Source: DAOTYX01 sp034434635
Lineage (GTDB): Bacteria > Chloroflexota > Anaerolineae > B4-G1 > DUEL01
Direction of reading: 5' to 3'
DNA length: 20,065 nucleotides
NCBI GenBank assembly: GCA_034434635.1
Contig: DAOTYX010000067.1
Coordinates: forward strand, 1-20,065
Shown in pieces: positions 6,003 through 13,460 of this stretch (positions are counted from its first letter, which is position 1; the number at the start of each line of letters is the position of its first letter). Below the pieces are notes generated by a model. It saw only the letters and a list, made by a program, of their open reading frames with translations. It made no database searches and had not been told where the DNA came from. The translations under genes and the position numbers were made by a program.

Positions 6003-8093
6003 ATGGACGACCCCCTCGAGGTCTTCTTCCACCCCCACGGCGTGGCGCTGATCGGCGCCAGCGCCAACCCGACCAAACTGAGCGCCGGCGTGCTGCGCAA
6101 CCTGGTCACCCACGGCTATACCGGGCCAGTCTATCCGGTCAACCCCAAGGCGCAGGAACTGATGGGCCTGCGCGCCTACCCCTCCATCGCCGAGGTGCCC
6201 GACCCTGTTGACCTGGCCGTGATCGCCCTCTCCGCCGACCACGCCGCAGAGGCGTTGGAGGCGTGCGGGCGGCGAGGCATCCGCGCGGCGGTGATCATCG
6301 CCTCCGGCTTCAGCGAACTGGGCGCCGGCGGCCGGGAGCGGGAACAGGAACTGCGCACCGTGGCCCGCCGCTACGGGCTGCGCTTCATCGGCCCCAACTG
6401 CGTCGGGGTGCTCGACACCCGCGCGGCGATAGACACCACCTTCATCCGTACCATGCCCGCGCCGGGGAGCATCGGCTTCGTCTCCCACTCCGGGGCGGTC
6501 TGCGGCGGCACGATGGACTGGGCCAGCGCGGTGGGGGTCGGCTTCTCACGTATCGTCAGCCTGGGCAATCAGGCGGACATAGACGCCGCGGACGCCCTGG
6601 ACTCGCTGGCCGCCGACCCGCACACCCGCGTGGTGGCCGCCTACATCGAGGGGCTGCCCGACGGGCGGCGGTTCGTGGAGGCGGCCTGTCGGCTGATAGC
6701 GCTGAAACCGCTGGTGGTGCTCAAGGCGGGACGCACCCCGGCCGGGACGCGCGCGGTGGCTTCCCATACCGGCGCGCTGGCCGGGGCGGAGGAGGCCTTC
6801 CTGGCCGCCTGCCGCCGCGCTGGCGCCATCCCGGTGGAGACGCTGGAAGAACTGGTGGACACGGCCATCGCTCTGGCCTACCGTCAGCCGCCAGCGGGTC
6901 CGCGCGTGGCGGTGCTGACCAACGCTGGCGGGCCGGCGGCGGTGGGCTGTGACGCCCTCTACCGCGCGGGGCTGCGCCTGGCCGATCTGACCCTCGCCAC
7001 ACAGGAGCGGCTGCGCGCCGTCTGTCCGGCGGGCACGATGACCGGCAACCCGGTGGACATGCTCGGCGGCCCGCAGCCGGAGCAGTACACCGCCGCGCTG
7101 GAGGTGCTGCTGGCAGCGGAAGAAGTGGACGGGGTGATGGCGGTCTATGTCCCCCAGGCCATCACTCCGCCCCAGGACGTCGCCCGGGCGGTGGGGCGCG
7201 CCGCTGGCAAGGCGCACAAGCCGGTGGTCTGTTGCATCTCCGGCGGGGGCGGCATCCGCGAGGCGGCCCGTACCCTGCATCACCACAATGTGCCGCACTA
7301 CCTCACTCCCTGCCGCGCCGCCGTCGGCCTGGGCGCGCTGTGGCAGTACGCCCACATCCGCGCTCACCCGCTCCCAGAGGCCGAACCGCTGCCGGGGATA
7401 GACCGCGCACGGGCAGAAGGGCTGTTGGATGGCAGGAAGGGGGTCCTGGACTCTCAGGTCGGGGCGGAAATGGCGATGGCTTATGGTCTGACTGTGCCAC
7501 CCTCCGGCCTGGCGGCCACCGCTGACGAGGCGGCGGGGCTGGCCGGTCGTTTCGGCTACCCGGTGGCGCTCAAGCGCGTCGCCCCCGGCCTGACGCACAA
7601 GAGCGACGCTGGTGGGGTGGCGTTGGGCCTGGAGAACGCGGAGGCCGTGCGCGCCGCCTTCACGCGCATGATCGGACCGGGGGAACAGGGCTTCGTCCAA
7701 CGCATGGTCGGCGCGGGCCAACCTCCGGCGATGGAGATCATTGTCGGCGCGCAGCGGGACCCCCAGTTCGGGCCACTGGTGATGGTCGGCCTGGGCGGCC
7801 TCTACGTGGAAGCCCTGCGCGACGTGGCCTTCCGCCTGGCGCCGCTCAGCGCCGCCGAGGCCGAGGAGATAATCGCCGAGACGGCAGCGGGACGGCTGCT
7901 GGCTGGCGTGCGCGGGCGCCCTCCGGGAGATGTGGCCGCCGTGGTGGACGCGCTGCGTCGCGTGGGACAACTCCTGGCCGACCTGCCCCAGGTAGCGGAG
8001 GTGGACCTCAACCCACTCCTGGTCGGGCCGGCAGGGACCGGCGCATGGGCGGTGGATGTGCGCATCGTTGTTGAGGCGCCAGCCGACAGGTGA
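6003..8093 (+). CDS. Acyl-CoA synthetase (NDP-forming), fused alpha-beta, acetate-CoA ligase type
   Basis: The 696-residue length is normal for the fused ADP-forming acyl-CoA synthetases. These convert acyl-CoA, ADP and phosphate to free acid, CoA and ATP (substrate-level phosphorylation) or run in reverse. Domains in order: a CoA-binding Rossmann domain (residues about 5-130, with GVALIGAS and PVYPVNPKA), two succinyl-CoA-ligase-like domains containing GFVSHSGAV (158-166) and the phosphohistidine loop ASHTGALAG with H255 as the likely phosphorylated histidine, then a C-terminal ATP-grasp domain (about 470-696, with YPVALKRVAPGLTHKSDAGG and EVDLNPLLV). The ATG is four bases after the MFS stop with GGAG-type sequence before it, so the pair forms an operon. 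The acid used (acetate, propionate, branched or aryl acids) cannot be told. The stop codon lies within a hairpin. Confidence 0.93.
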   Translation: MDDPLEVFFHPHGVALIGASANPTKLSAGVLRNLVTHGYTGPVYPVNPKAQELMGLRAYPSIAEVPDPVDLAVIALSADHAAEALEACGRRGIRAAVIIASGFSELGAGGREREQELRTVARRYGLRFIGPNCVGVLDTRAAIDTTFIRTMPAPGSIGFVSHSGAVCGGTMDWASAVGVGFSRIVSLGNQADIDAADALDSLAADPHTRVVAAYIEGLPDGRRFVEAACRLIALKPLVVLKAGRTPAGTRAVASHTGALAGAEEAFLAACRRAGAIPVETLEELVDTAIALAYRQPPAGPRVAVLTNAGGPAAVGCDALYRAGLRLADLTLATQERLRAVCPAGTMTGNPVDMLGGPQPEQYTAALEVLLAAEEVDGVMAVYVPQAITPPQDVARAVGRAAGKAHKPVVCCISGGGGIREAARTLHHHNVPHYLTPCRAAVGLGALWQYAHIRAHPLPEAEPLPGIDRARAEGLLDGRKGVLDSQVGAEMAMAYGLTVPPSGLAATADEAAGLAGRFGYPVALKRVAPGLTHKSDAGGVALGLENAEAVRAAFTRMIGPGEQGFVQRMVGAGQPPAMEIIVGAQRDPQFGPLVMVGLGGLYVEALRDVAFRLAPLSAAEAEEIIAETAAGRLLAGVRGRPPGDVAAVVDALRRVGQLLADLPQVAEVDLNPLLVGPAGTGAWAVDVRIVVEAPADR

Positions 8094-8121
8094 CAGGCAT
8101 CTCTCAGGTGCCTGTCACCTG
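8087..8121. repeat. 16-bp stem hairpin spanning the synthetase stop codon
   Basis: Arms 8087-8102 and 8106-8121 pair over 16 bp with one G-T pair and a CTC loop. The stop codon TGA at 8091-8093 lies in the left arm. No T tract follows, so it could be a 3'-end stem of the operon transcript or a member of a dispersed palindrome family. Confidence 0.75.
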
Positions 8122-8130
8122 ATACCCCGA

Positions 8131-8158
8131 TTGACACTTCGCTTTATTCTGCTATAAT
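8131..8158 (+). promoter_or_regulatory. Consensus sigma70 promoter of the B12-riboswitch transcript
   Basis: TTGACA at 8131-8136 and TATAAT at 8153-8158 both match the consensus perfectly, with a 16-bp spacer and a TG at 8150-8151 forming an extended -10. Transcription should begin near 8165, about 20 bases before the first riboswitch helix. Confidence 0.9.
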
Positions 8159-8183
8159 CCCGCTCGACAACCGCATACTGCTT

Positions 8184-8306
8184 CGGCAGAGGTGCCCCGA
8201 AGCCCGGATGCCAGGGGCACAATGGGGGAAGCCGGTCCAAGTCCGGCGCTGTCCCGCAACTGTAGTTCTCGCCAGGCGAGAAGAGTCAGGATACCCGCCT
8301 CTGCCG
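8184..8306 (+). promoter_or_regulatory. Cobalamin (B12) riboswitch aptamer
   Basis: The B12 box AGTCAGGATACCCGCC is present at 8284-8299, and the conserved core GCCGGTCCAAGTCCGGCGCTGTCCCGCAACTG at 8231-8262 is near the family consensus. A closing helix P1 pairs 8184-8192 with 8298-8306 (9 bp), and a second helix pairs 8192-8198 with 8214-8220 (7 bp, sharing base 8192). This family binds adenosyl- or other cobalamins and normally turns off B12 synthesis, transport or B12-independent isozyme genes when the ligand is plentiful. The only gene downstream within reach is the alpha/alpha-barrel surface protein at 8438. Confidence 0.96.
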
Positions 8307-8365
8307 GCGCACACGGAAACCTTCGCGGAAAGGGGGTGGCGCATGGAGGGCATTCGGCTTGACCT

Positions 8366-8402
8366 GGCCCTTCCCCAACGGACGTGAGGGGGAGGGCCTT
8401 TT
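8366..8402 (+). terminator. Intrinsic terminator of the riboswitch expression platform
   Basis: Arms 8366-8376 and 8388-8398 form an 11-bp G+C-rich stem (one G-T pair) with an 11-base loop, followed by TTTT (8399-8402). It sits between the aptamer and the gene, as in transcription-attenuating riboswitches. A competing 7-bp helix, 8345-8351 with 8367-8373, could act as antiterminator because it uses the terminator's left arm. The terminator is clear; the antiterminator is a proposal. Confidence 0.85.
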
Positions 8403-8437
8403 CGTCTGTAGTATCAAGACATCGCAAGGAGGTTCCT

Positions 8438-9535
8438 ATGTCCCGCATTTGGACAGCCATCGGATTGGCAGCGCTGCTGCTGTCCCTTTTCACCCTGCCG
8501 GTCATGGCGGATGACCCGGTGACCGGGGGGTTGCAGTACCTGCGTTCCCAACAACAGGCCGACGGCGGCTTCACCAACGGCTTCGCCGCCGGCTCCGACC
8601 TGGGCACGACCTGCGACGTGGTGCTGGCCATCGCCGCTGCCGGACAGGACGCCAGCACCTGGCGCTCCTCCGCCGATCGCTCGCCGCTGGACTACCTGGC
8701 GGCCCAGGTGGCCGCTGGCGCGGCAGACACGGTGGGCCGGCGGGCCAAGGTGACCCTGGCCCTGCTGGCCGCCGGTCAGGACCCCGCCGCCTTCGCCGGG
8801 CACGACCTGCTGGCGGAGATCGAGGCGGCCTATGACGAGGCCAGCGGCAGTTACGGCGGCAACATCTTTGACCAGGCGCTGGCGATGGTGGCGCTCTTCA
8901 ACGCCGGGCGGCCCATACCCGATGGGGCAGCCCGCTACCTGCTGGCCAACCAGGCCACCGACGGAGCCTGGGCGCTCTTCGGCGGCACCGTCGCCGGCAC
9001 AGGGGACACCAACACCACCGCTCTGGCCATCCAGGCCCTTCTGGTCACCGGCCATCGGAGCGAGATCGGCGGGGCGTTCGCCTACCTGCAGCGGGTGCAG
9101 AACGCCGACGGCGGCTTCCCCTATCAGAGCCCTTCCCCCTACGGCACCGACACCGATGCCAACTCCACCGCCATCGTGCTCCAGGCGCTGCGGGCGGCGG
9201 GCGAGCCGCTGGCCAACTGGACCCCTGCCGGCACTGATCCGGTCGGCGCGTTGGCGGTGCTCTATGATCCGACCAGCGGCGGCTTCTTCTGGCAGGCCGC
9301 CTACCCCTTCCCCAACGTCTCGGCCACGGCTCAGGCCATCCCGGCGTTGCAAGGGTATACCTTCATCCACCTGCCGCGTGTGGGGGCGGCCTATCCGCCG
9401 CAGGTTGCCCCTGCCGTGACGCTGCTGCCGGAATCGGGCGGCTCATCCGTGCTCCCCTGGGGGCTGATCCCCGCCGGCCTGCTGTTGATGGTGGCGGGGT
9501 TGTTCCTGCGCCGTCGCGCCTCTCGTGCCGCGTAG
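8438..9535 (+). CDS. Secreted alpha/alpha-barrel-like surface protein under B12 riboswitch control, candidate corrinoid-binding protein
   Basis: The 365-residue product begins with a signal peptide (residues 1-24, cut near VMA-DD). Its body has repeated Q(x)xDGG(F/W)-type turns (QQADGGF near 39-45, a QATDGAW and a QNADGGF later), alternating with Ala/Leu-rich helices such as TALAIQALLVTG. This is the pattern of the terpene-cyclase/prenyltransferase alpha/alpha toroid, which also forms the B12-binding barrel of animal transcobalamin and intrinsic factor. The C-terminus has LPESGG (residues 330-335), a hydrophobic helix and RRR, like a sortase signal or a tail anchor. The ATG at 8438 has a perfect AAGGAGG (8426-8432). 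The riboswitch ties its expression to B12 shortage. Capture of extracellular corrinoid is inferred, not shown; polysaccharide binding or a structural role is possible. Confidence 0.8.
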   Translation: MSRIWTAIGLAALLLSLFTLPVMADDPVTGGLQYLRSQQQADGGFTNGFAAGSDLGTTCDVVLAIAAAGQDASTWRSSADRSPLDYLAAQVAAGAADTVGRRAKVTLALLAAGQDPAAFAGHDLLAEIEAAYDEASGSYGGNIFDQALAMVALFNAGRPIPDGAARYLLANQATDGAWALFGGTVAGTGDTNTTALAIQALLVTGHRSEIGGAFAYLQRVQNADGGFPYQSPSPYGTDTDANSTAIVLQALRAAGEPLANWTPAGTDPVGALAVLYDPTSGGFFWQAAYPFPNVSATAQAIPALQGYTFIHLPRVGAAYPPQVAPAVTLLPESGGSSVLPWGLIPAGLLLMVAGLFLRRRASRAA

Positions 9536-9550
9536 GGGTGTGGCAGACAT

Positions 9551-9587
9551 AGGCGTAGAGGCGTAGCAATGCTACGCCTCTACGCCT
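9551..9587. repeat. Perfect 18-bp palindrome with one-base centre
   Basis: Arms 9551-9568 and 9570-9587 are exact reverse complements around a single A. Short CTACGCCT units are repeated again to the right as far as 9600. It lies 15 bases after the stop of the barrel-protein gene and before the VIT-vWA gene. It could stop or protect transcripts, though no T tract follows; the internal repetition suggests a dispersed repeat family. Confidence 0.85.
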
Positions 9588-9680
9588 CTACGCCTACGCC
9601 CGGCCGTGCGTGGAACCCTTTCTCCTCCTGAAACGTCCAGAAGGTGAACCCGTTGCTTCGACGTCCGAAGGAGGAGAGTG

Positions 9681-12008
9681 ATGAGTGCACGTCGTCTGTT
9701 GGTGGCTGTTGTGGTTTCTGTGGCGCTGCTATCGGCAGCCAGCCCGGCCCTGGCCGACGGCATCATCATCCCTGACCCGCCCTGTATCGTGCCGTGCCCG
9801 CCCCCCTGGCCACCGGTTCCGGAGCCGGACTGGCTGACCATCCGCTATCACCGCGTGACGGTGACCATCGCCGACCAGGTCGCTACCACGCACGTTGATC
9901 AACTCTTCGTCAACGAGCACAACTGGGAGGTGGAGGGCACCTATATCTTCCCTGTGCCCGAGGGGGCAGTGGTCTCCGACTTCACGATGTGGGTGGATGG
10001 GGAGCGCATGACGGCGGAGGTGCTGGATGCCGAACAGGCCCGCGCCATCTACGAGGAGATCGTCCGCAACCGACGCGACCCGGCGCTCCTGGAGTACGTC
10101 GGGCGCGATGCGCTGCGCCTGCGCATCTTCCCCATTCCCCCCGGCGGCGAGCGGCGTGTCGAACTGGAGTACACCCAGGTTCTCCCTATGGAAGAAGGCC
10201 GCGTCCGCTATGTCTATCCGCTGGACACCGAGCGCTTCTCCGACCGGCCTATCGAGGAGGTCTCTATCCGTGTCGAGATCGAATCGCCTGACCCGATCCG
10301 CACCCTCTACTCCCCCACCCACCAGAGCGACCTGTACATCGAGCGGGACGGAGAGTACCGGGCGACAGTGGGGTATGAGGAGACCGACGTGCTCCCTGAC
10401 CAGGACTTCGAACTGGACTACACCGTCAGCGCCGAAGAGGTCGGGCTGAGCCTGCTCACCTACCGCGAACCGCCCGATGACGGCTTCTTCCTGCTGCTGG
10501 CCGCGCCGTCAGTTGAGGTGGACCCCGACCGCGTGGTGCCGCGCGACATCTTCCTGGTCTTCGACGTCTCCGGCTCGATGGACGGGGAGAAGATCGAGCA
10601 GGCGCGCCAGGCGGCGATCTACATCCTCCGTCATCTCAACGAGGGGGATCGCTTCAACATCATCGCCTTCTCCAGCGGCCTGCGGCTCTACGCCAACAGC
10701 CTGCGCCCGTCTGCAGAGGCAGAGGAAGCGGTCGCATGGGTGCGCCGTCTGGAGGCCAGCGGGGGAACGGACATCAACCGCGCGCTGCTCGAGGCGCTGT
10801 CCCAGGCCGACGTCGGACGCAACACGGTGCTCATCTTCCTCACCGACGGCCAGCCCACCGAAGGGGAGACCGACATTGCCGACATCCTGGACAACTCTGC
10901 CGGGGCCGCCCCCGACGGGGTGCGCCTCTTCCCCTTTGGCGTCGGGGATGATGTGAACACCGCCCTTCTGGACGGCCTGGCCGAGCAGCATCACGGCTCC
11001 ACCGGCTATGTCCGTCCCGGCGAGGCCATTGACGAGGAGGTCTCCGCCTTCTACGCCCGCATCAGCGCACCGGTGCTGACCGACCTCGACTTCGACTTTG
11101 GCAGCGTGACAGCAGAGGAAATCTACCCCGACCCGCTACCCGACCTGTTCGCCGGCACACAGTTGATCGTCGCCGGCCGCTACCGTGGTGATGGCCCGGC
11201 CCGCATCGTCCTCAGCGGTCAGGTGAATGGGGAGCGGCGAGAGTACATCTACGAGGGTACCTTCCGCGCCAGCGGCGGGGACGACTTCATCCCCCGCCTG
11301 TGGGCGGCACGCAAGATCGGCTACCTGCTGACCCAGATTCGTCTCCACGGCGAACGGGAGGAATGGGTGGAGGCGGTGGTTGACCTGAGCACCCGCTATG
11401 GCATCATCACCCCCTACACCTCCTTCCTGATCGAGGAGAACCTGCTCACCGCGGGCGGGCAGGAGGAGGCGGTGGAGCGCTTCCTGGCCCAGCCGGTCCC
11501 CCCTGCTGCTGGCGCGCCAGCGGTGGAGATGGCCGATGCGGAAGCCGGCCTGCGCGGTTCCGAATCGGTGAGCGACGAAACCCTGCCTGAAGGGGCGGCT
11601 CAGGTGATCCGCCACGTCGGCAGCCGGACCTTCGTCCTGCGAGATGGGGTCTGGACCGATACGGCCTTCGACCCAGAGCGGATGACGACGCAGCGGGTGA
11701 CCTTCGCCTCGCCCAACTACTTCGACCTGCTGGCTGCCCGCCCGGAGTGGGGGGCTTACCTGGCGCTGGGGGAGCGGGTGATCTTCATCGCCGAAGGGAC
11801 TGCCTACGAGGTGGTGACGGAGGAGGTCGAACCGGTCCCGGTCCCGGCGACGCACGTCCCTGGAGGTACGACCGGTTCCACACCGGCGCCGACGCCACCC
11901 ACTTCACCCGCCTCGCCGCCCCCTGACGGCAGCCTCTGCTTCGGGGCGAGCCTGTCCCTGCTGATCGGCGTGGCGATAGCCGCGGTCTGGCAGCGGAAAC
12001 AGCGGTGA
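9681..12008 (+). CDS. VIT and von Willebrand factor A domain protein, secreted and membrane-anchored
   Basis: The 775-residue protein starts with a signal peptide (1-26, cut at ALA-DG). A Pro/Cys segment (IIIPDPPCIVPCPPPWPPVP) is followed by a VIT domain (about 45-170, with TYIFPVPEGAVVSDF and the VLDAEQARAIYEEI motif) as in inter-alpha-trypsin inhibitor heavy chains. A vWA domain (about 288-475) has an intact metal-binding site: DVSGS with D295, then GGTDIN and LTDGQPTEG. The mature part ends in a Thr-Pro linker, a hydrophobic helix and KQR, so it should stay in the membrane facing out. ATG at 9681 is preferred over the adjacent GTG at 9678 because AGGAGG at 9669-9674 is better spaced. Such proteins probably mediate metal-dependent protein binding; the ligand is unknown. 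A palindrome separates it from the B12-controlled gene, so shared control is doubtful. Confidence 0.92.
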   Translation: MSARRLLVAVVVSVALLSAASPALADGIIIPDPPCIVPCPPPWPPVPEPDWLTIRYHRVTVTIADQVATTHVDQLFVNEHNWEVEGTYIFPVPEGAVVSDFTMWVDGERMTAEVLDAEQARAIYEEIVRNRRDPALLEYVGRDALRLRIFPIPPGGERRVELEYTQVLPMEEGRVRYVYPLDTERFSDRPIEEVSIRVEIESPDPIRTLYSPTHQSDLYIERDGEYRATVGYEETDVLPDQDFELDYTVSAEEVGLSLLTYREPPDDGFFLLLAAPSVEVDPDRVVPRDIFLVFDVSGSMDGEKIEQARQAAIYILRHLNEGDRFNIIAFSSGLRLYANSLRPSAEAEEAVAWVRRLEASGGTDINRALLEALSQADVGRNTVLIFLTDGQPTEGETDIADILDNSAGAAPDGVRLFPFGVGDDVNTALLDGLAEQHHGSTGYVRPGEAIDEEVSAFYARISAPVLTDLDFDFGSVTAEEIYPDPLPDLFAGTQLIVAGRYRGDGPARIVLSGQVNGERREYIYEGTFRASGGDDFIPRLWAARKIGYLLTQIRLHGEREEWVEAVVDLSTRYGIITPYTSFLIEENLLTAGGQEEAVERFLAQPVPPAAGAPAVEMADAEAGLRGSESVSDETLPEGAAQVIRHVGSRTFVLRDGVWTDTAFDPERMTTQRVTFASPNYFDLLAARPEWGAYLALGERVIFIAEGTAYEVVTEEVEPVPVPATHVPGGTTGSTPAPTPPTSPASPPPDGSLCFGASLSLLIGVAIAAVWQRKQR

Positions 12009-12018
12009 GGAAAACTGT

Positions 12019-12082
12019 CAGCGGATTGAGCAGATTTAGCGGATTCCCGTAGGCGAATCTGCTTCATCTGCCAAATCCGCTG
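12019..12082. repeat. 27-bp imperfect inverted repeat after the VIT-vWA gene
   Basis: Arms 12019-12045 and 12056-12082 match at 22 of 27 positions after reverse complementing, with a 10-base centre. AGCGGATT occurs twice within the left arm (12020-12027 and 12038-12045). The composition is more A+T-rich than the genes around it. It may end the upstream transcript, but no T tract is present. Confidence 0.7.
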
Positions 12083-12141
12083 GCTCTCTCCGGCTGTCTT
12101 CGGGCATAGTCTTCGATCAACACAGTGAGAGGAGACCACCG

Positions 12142-12168
12142 AATTCGTGCAATTCGTGTCATTCGTGG
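12142..12168. repeat. Three tandem 9-base units (AATTCGTGN type)
   Basis: AATTCGTGC, AATTCGTGT and CATTCGTGG follow one another without gap. From memory, this kind of TTCGTG tandem appears in many Chloroflexota intergenic regions. It lies between the inverted repeat and the promoter of the lipoprotein gene. No regulator can be named. Confidence 0.75.
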
Positions 12169-12188
12169 CAATAGGAACCTGCGCGCGT

Positions 12189-12217
12189 TTGTCAGGGGGT
12201 AAGGGCTGTGCTAGAAT
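12189..12217 (+). promoter_or_regulatory. Candidate sigma70-type promoter of the DUF3048 lipoprotein gene
   Basis: TTGTCA (12189-12194) and TAGAAT (12212-12217) each match five of six consensus bases, with a 17-bp spacer. The predicted start near 12224 gives a leader of about 55 bases before the GTG at 12279. Confidence 0.65.
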
Positions 12218-12278
12218 CGAGCCTATTCAGCCTCCCGCTGGCCTGCGATGCTCGCGGGGGGCTCAGGCGGAGGTTCTC

Positions 12279-13460
12279 GTGACAGACGGTTCCCATCGGA
12301 CACGCTTGCGGCTGTTGAGCCTGATCACGGGGGTATTGGCGTTGGCAGGGCTCCTGAGCGGGTTGGCCGGCTGCGGGGGCGCGACCCCTGCCGCCACCCC
12401 CACGCCCACGCGCACCCCCCACTCCGCCCCGTCGGTCCCGCCCCCACCGACAGCCACCCCCACCCCTGCCGCCACCCCCACCGCCACGCCCTGGCCGGAG
12501 AACGTCAACCCGCTCACCGGCGAGACCGTGGCCGACGTCGCGCTGCTGAACCGCGTGCCGGTTGCCATCAAGATCTCCAACTGGCCCGGTCAGTACGTGC
12601 GCCCGCAGGCTGGCATCAACAGCGCCGACCTGATCTTCGAGCATTACAACGAGGGCTGGTTCGCCACCCGCTGGACCGCCATCTACCTGGACAGTGACCC
12701 GGCGCGGGTGGGACCGGTGCGCAGCGGCCGGTTGATTGACCTGGAACTGCCCGCCATCTACAAGGCGGTCCTGGCCGCCTGGGGCTTCAGCGACGGCGTG
12801 CTGGCGATCTTCAGGGATTCCGACCTCTACCCCGACCGTGTCGTCTCCTACAGCCTGGGGGACACGATCGCCCCCGATCCCTTCTACCGCGATTTCAGCC
12901 GGGATGTGCCGCTGGAGCACACCGGCTATACCGACCCGGCGCGCGTGCGCGCCTGGGCCGAGGCGCACGGGGTCAGTGGACGGCAACAGGGACTGGAGGG
13001 GATGCTCTTCTCCGCCCAGCCGACGATCACCGGCACAGCGGCCATCACCATCCACATCCCCTGGCATGAACTGGATGCCGAGTGGCGGTATGACGCCACC
13101 CGCGGGCGATACCTGCGCTGGTCGGACGGCACGCCGCACACCGACGCGCTCGACGGCCAGCAGTTGAGCGCGGCCAACGTGGTGGTGCTCTACGTCCCGC
13201 AGTGGAATACCAACATCATCGAGGAGCCGCACAGCGGCGCGTTGTCCATCCAGTTCGCGCTATGGAACTCCAACCAGGCGATCATCTTCCGCGACGGACG
13301 GCGCATAGACGGCTTCTGGCAGCGGTGGGAGCGCTGGGACATGCTCACCCTCACCGACGCGCAGGGCAACGTCATTCCGCTGCAGGTCGGCAATACCTTC
13401 TTCGAGGTCCTGCCCGCGCCTGGAGAGGAACACTACTTTGACATCGTGGTCGAGCCATAG
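12279..13460 (+). CDS. DUF3048 (YerB-like) lipoprotein
   Basis: A 393-residue exported lipoprotein: a basic N-terminus, a hydrophobic segment and the lipobox LAGC with Cys32 as the lipidated residue. Next comes a linker of Thr, Pro and Ala (about 35-72), then the globular part. This opens with NPLTGETVADVALLNRVPVAIKIS and RPQAGINSADLIFEHYNEG, the typical N-terminal signature of DUF3048, and ends with the strand-rich half (IPLQVGNTFFEVLP). The start is GTG at 12279 with GGAGG at 12269-12273; the frame is open further left to 12147, but that part runs through repeats and the promoter. The family, typified by Bacillus YerB, has no established biochemical role that I know of. It is convergent with the esterase gene; their stop codons lie in one palindrome. 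Confidence 0.9.
   Translation: MTDGSHRTRLRLLSLITGVLALAGLLSGLAGCGGATPAATPTPTRTPHSAPSVPPPPTATPTPAATPTATPWPENVNPLTGETVADVALLNRVPVAIKISNWPGQYVRPQAGINSADLIFEHYNEGWFATRWTAIYLDSDPARVGPVRSGRLIDLELPAIYKAVLAAWGFSDGVLAIFRDSDLYPDRVVSYSLGDTIAPDPFYRDFSRDVPLEHTGYTDPARVRAWAEAHGVSGRQQGLEGMLFSAQPTITGTAAITIHIPWHELDAEWRYDATRGRYLRWSDGTPHTDALDGQQLSAANVVVLYVPQWNTNIIEEPHSGALSIQFALWNSNQAIIFRDGRRIDGFWQRWERWDMLTLTDAQGNVIPLQVGNTFFEVLPAPGEEHYFDIVVEP

Noticed and set aside
6546..7970. 474-codon minus-strand open frame opposite the acyl-CoA synthetase
   Set aside because: The plus strand carries a complete, well-conserved enzyme; the minus product is His/Gln/Arg-rich with no family resemblance.
9601..9680. Promoter for the VIT-vWA gene
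   Set aside because: No acceptable -35/-10 pair was visible between the palindrome and the ribosome-binding site, so none is claimed.
12147..12278. Upstream extension of the DUF3048 lipoprotein
   Set aside because: It would place 44 residues before the lipoprotein signal and runs through the tandem repeat and the promoter; GTG at 12279 has a clear ribosome-binding site.
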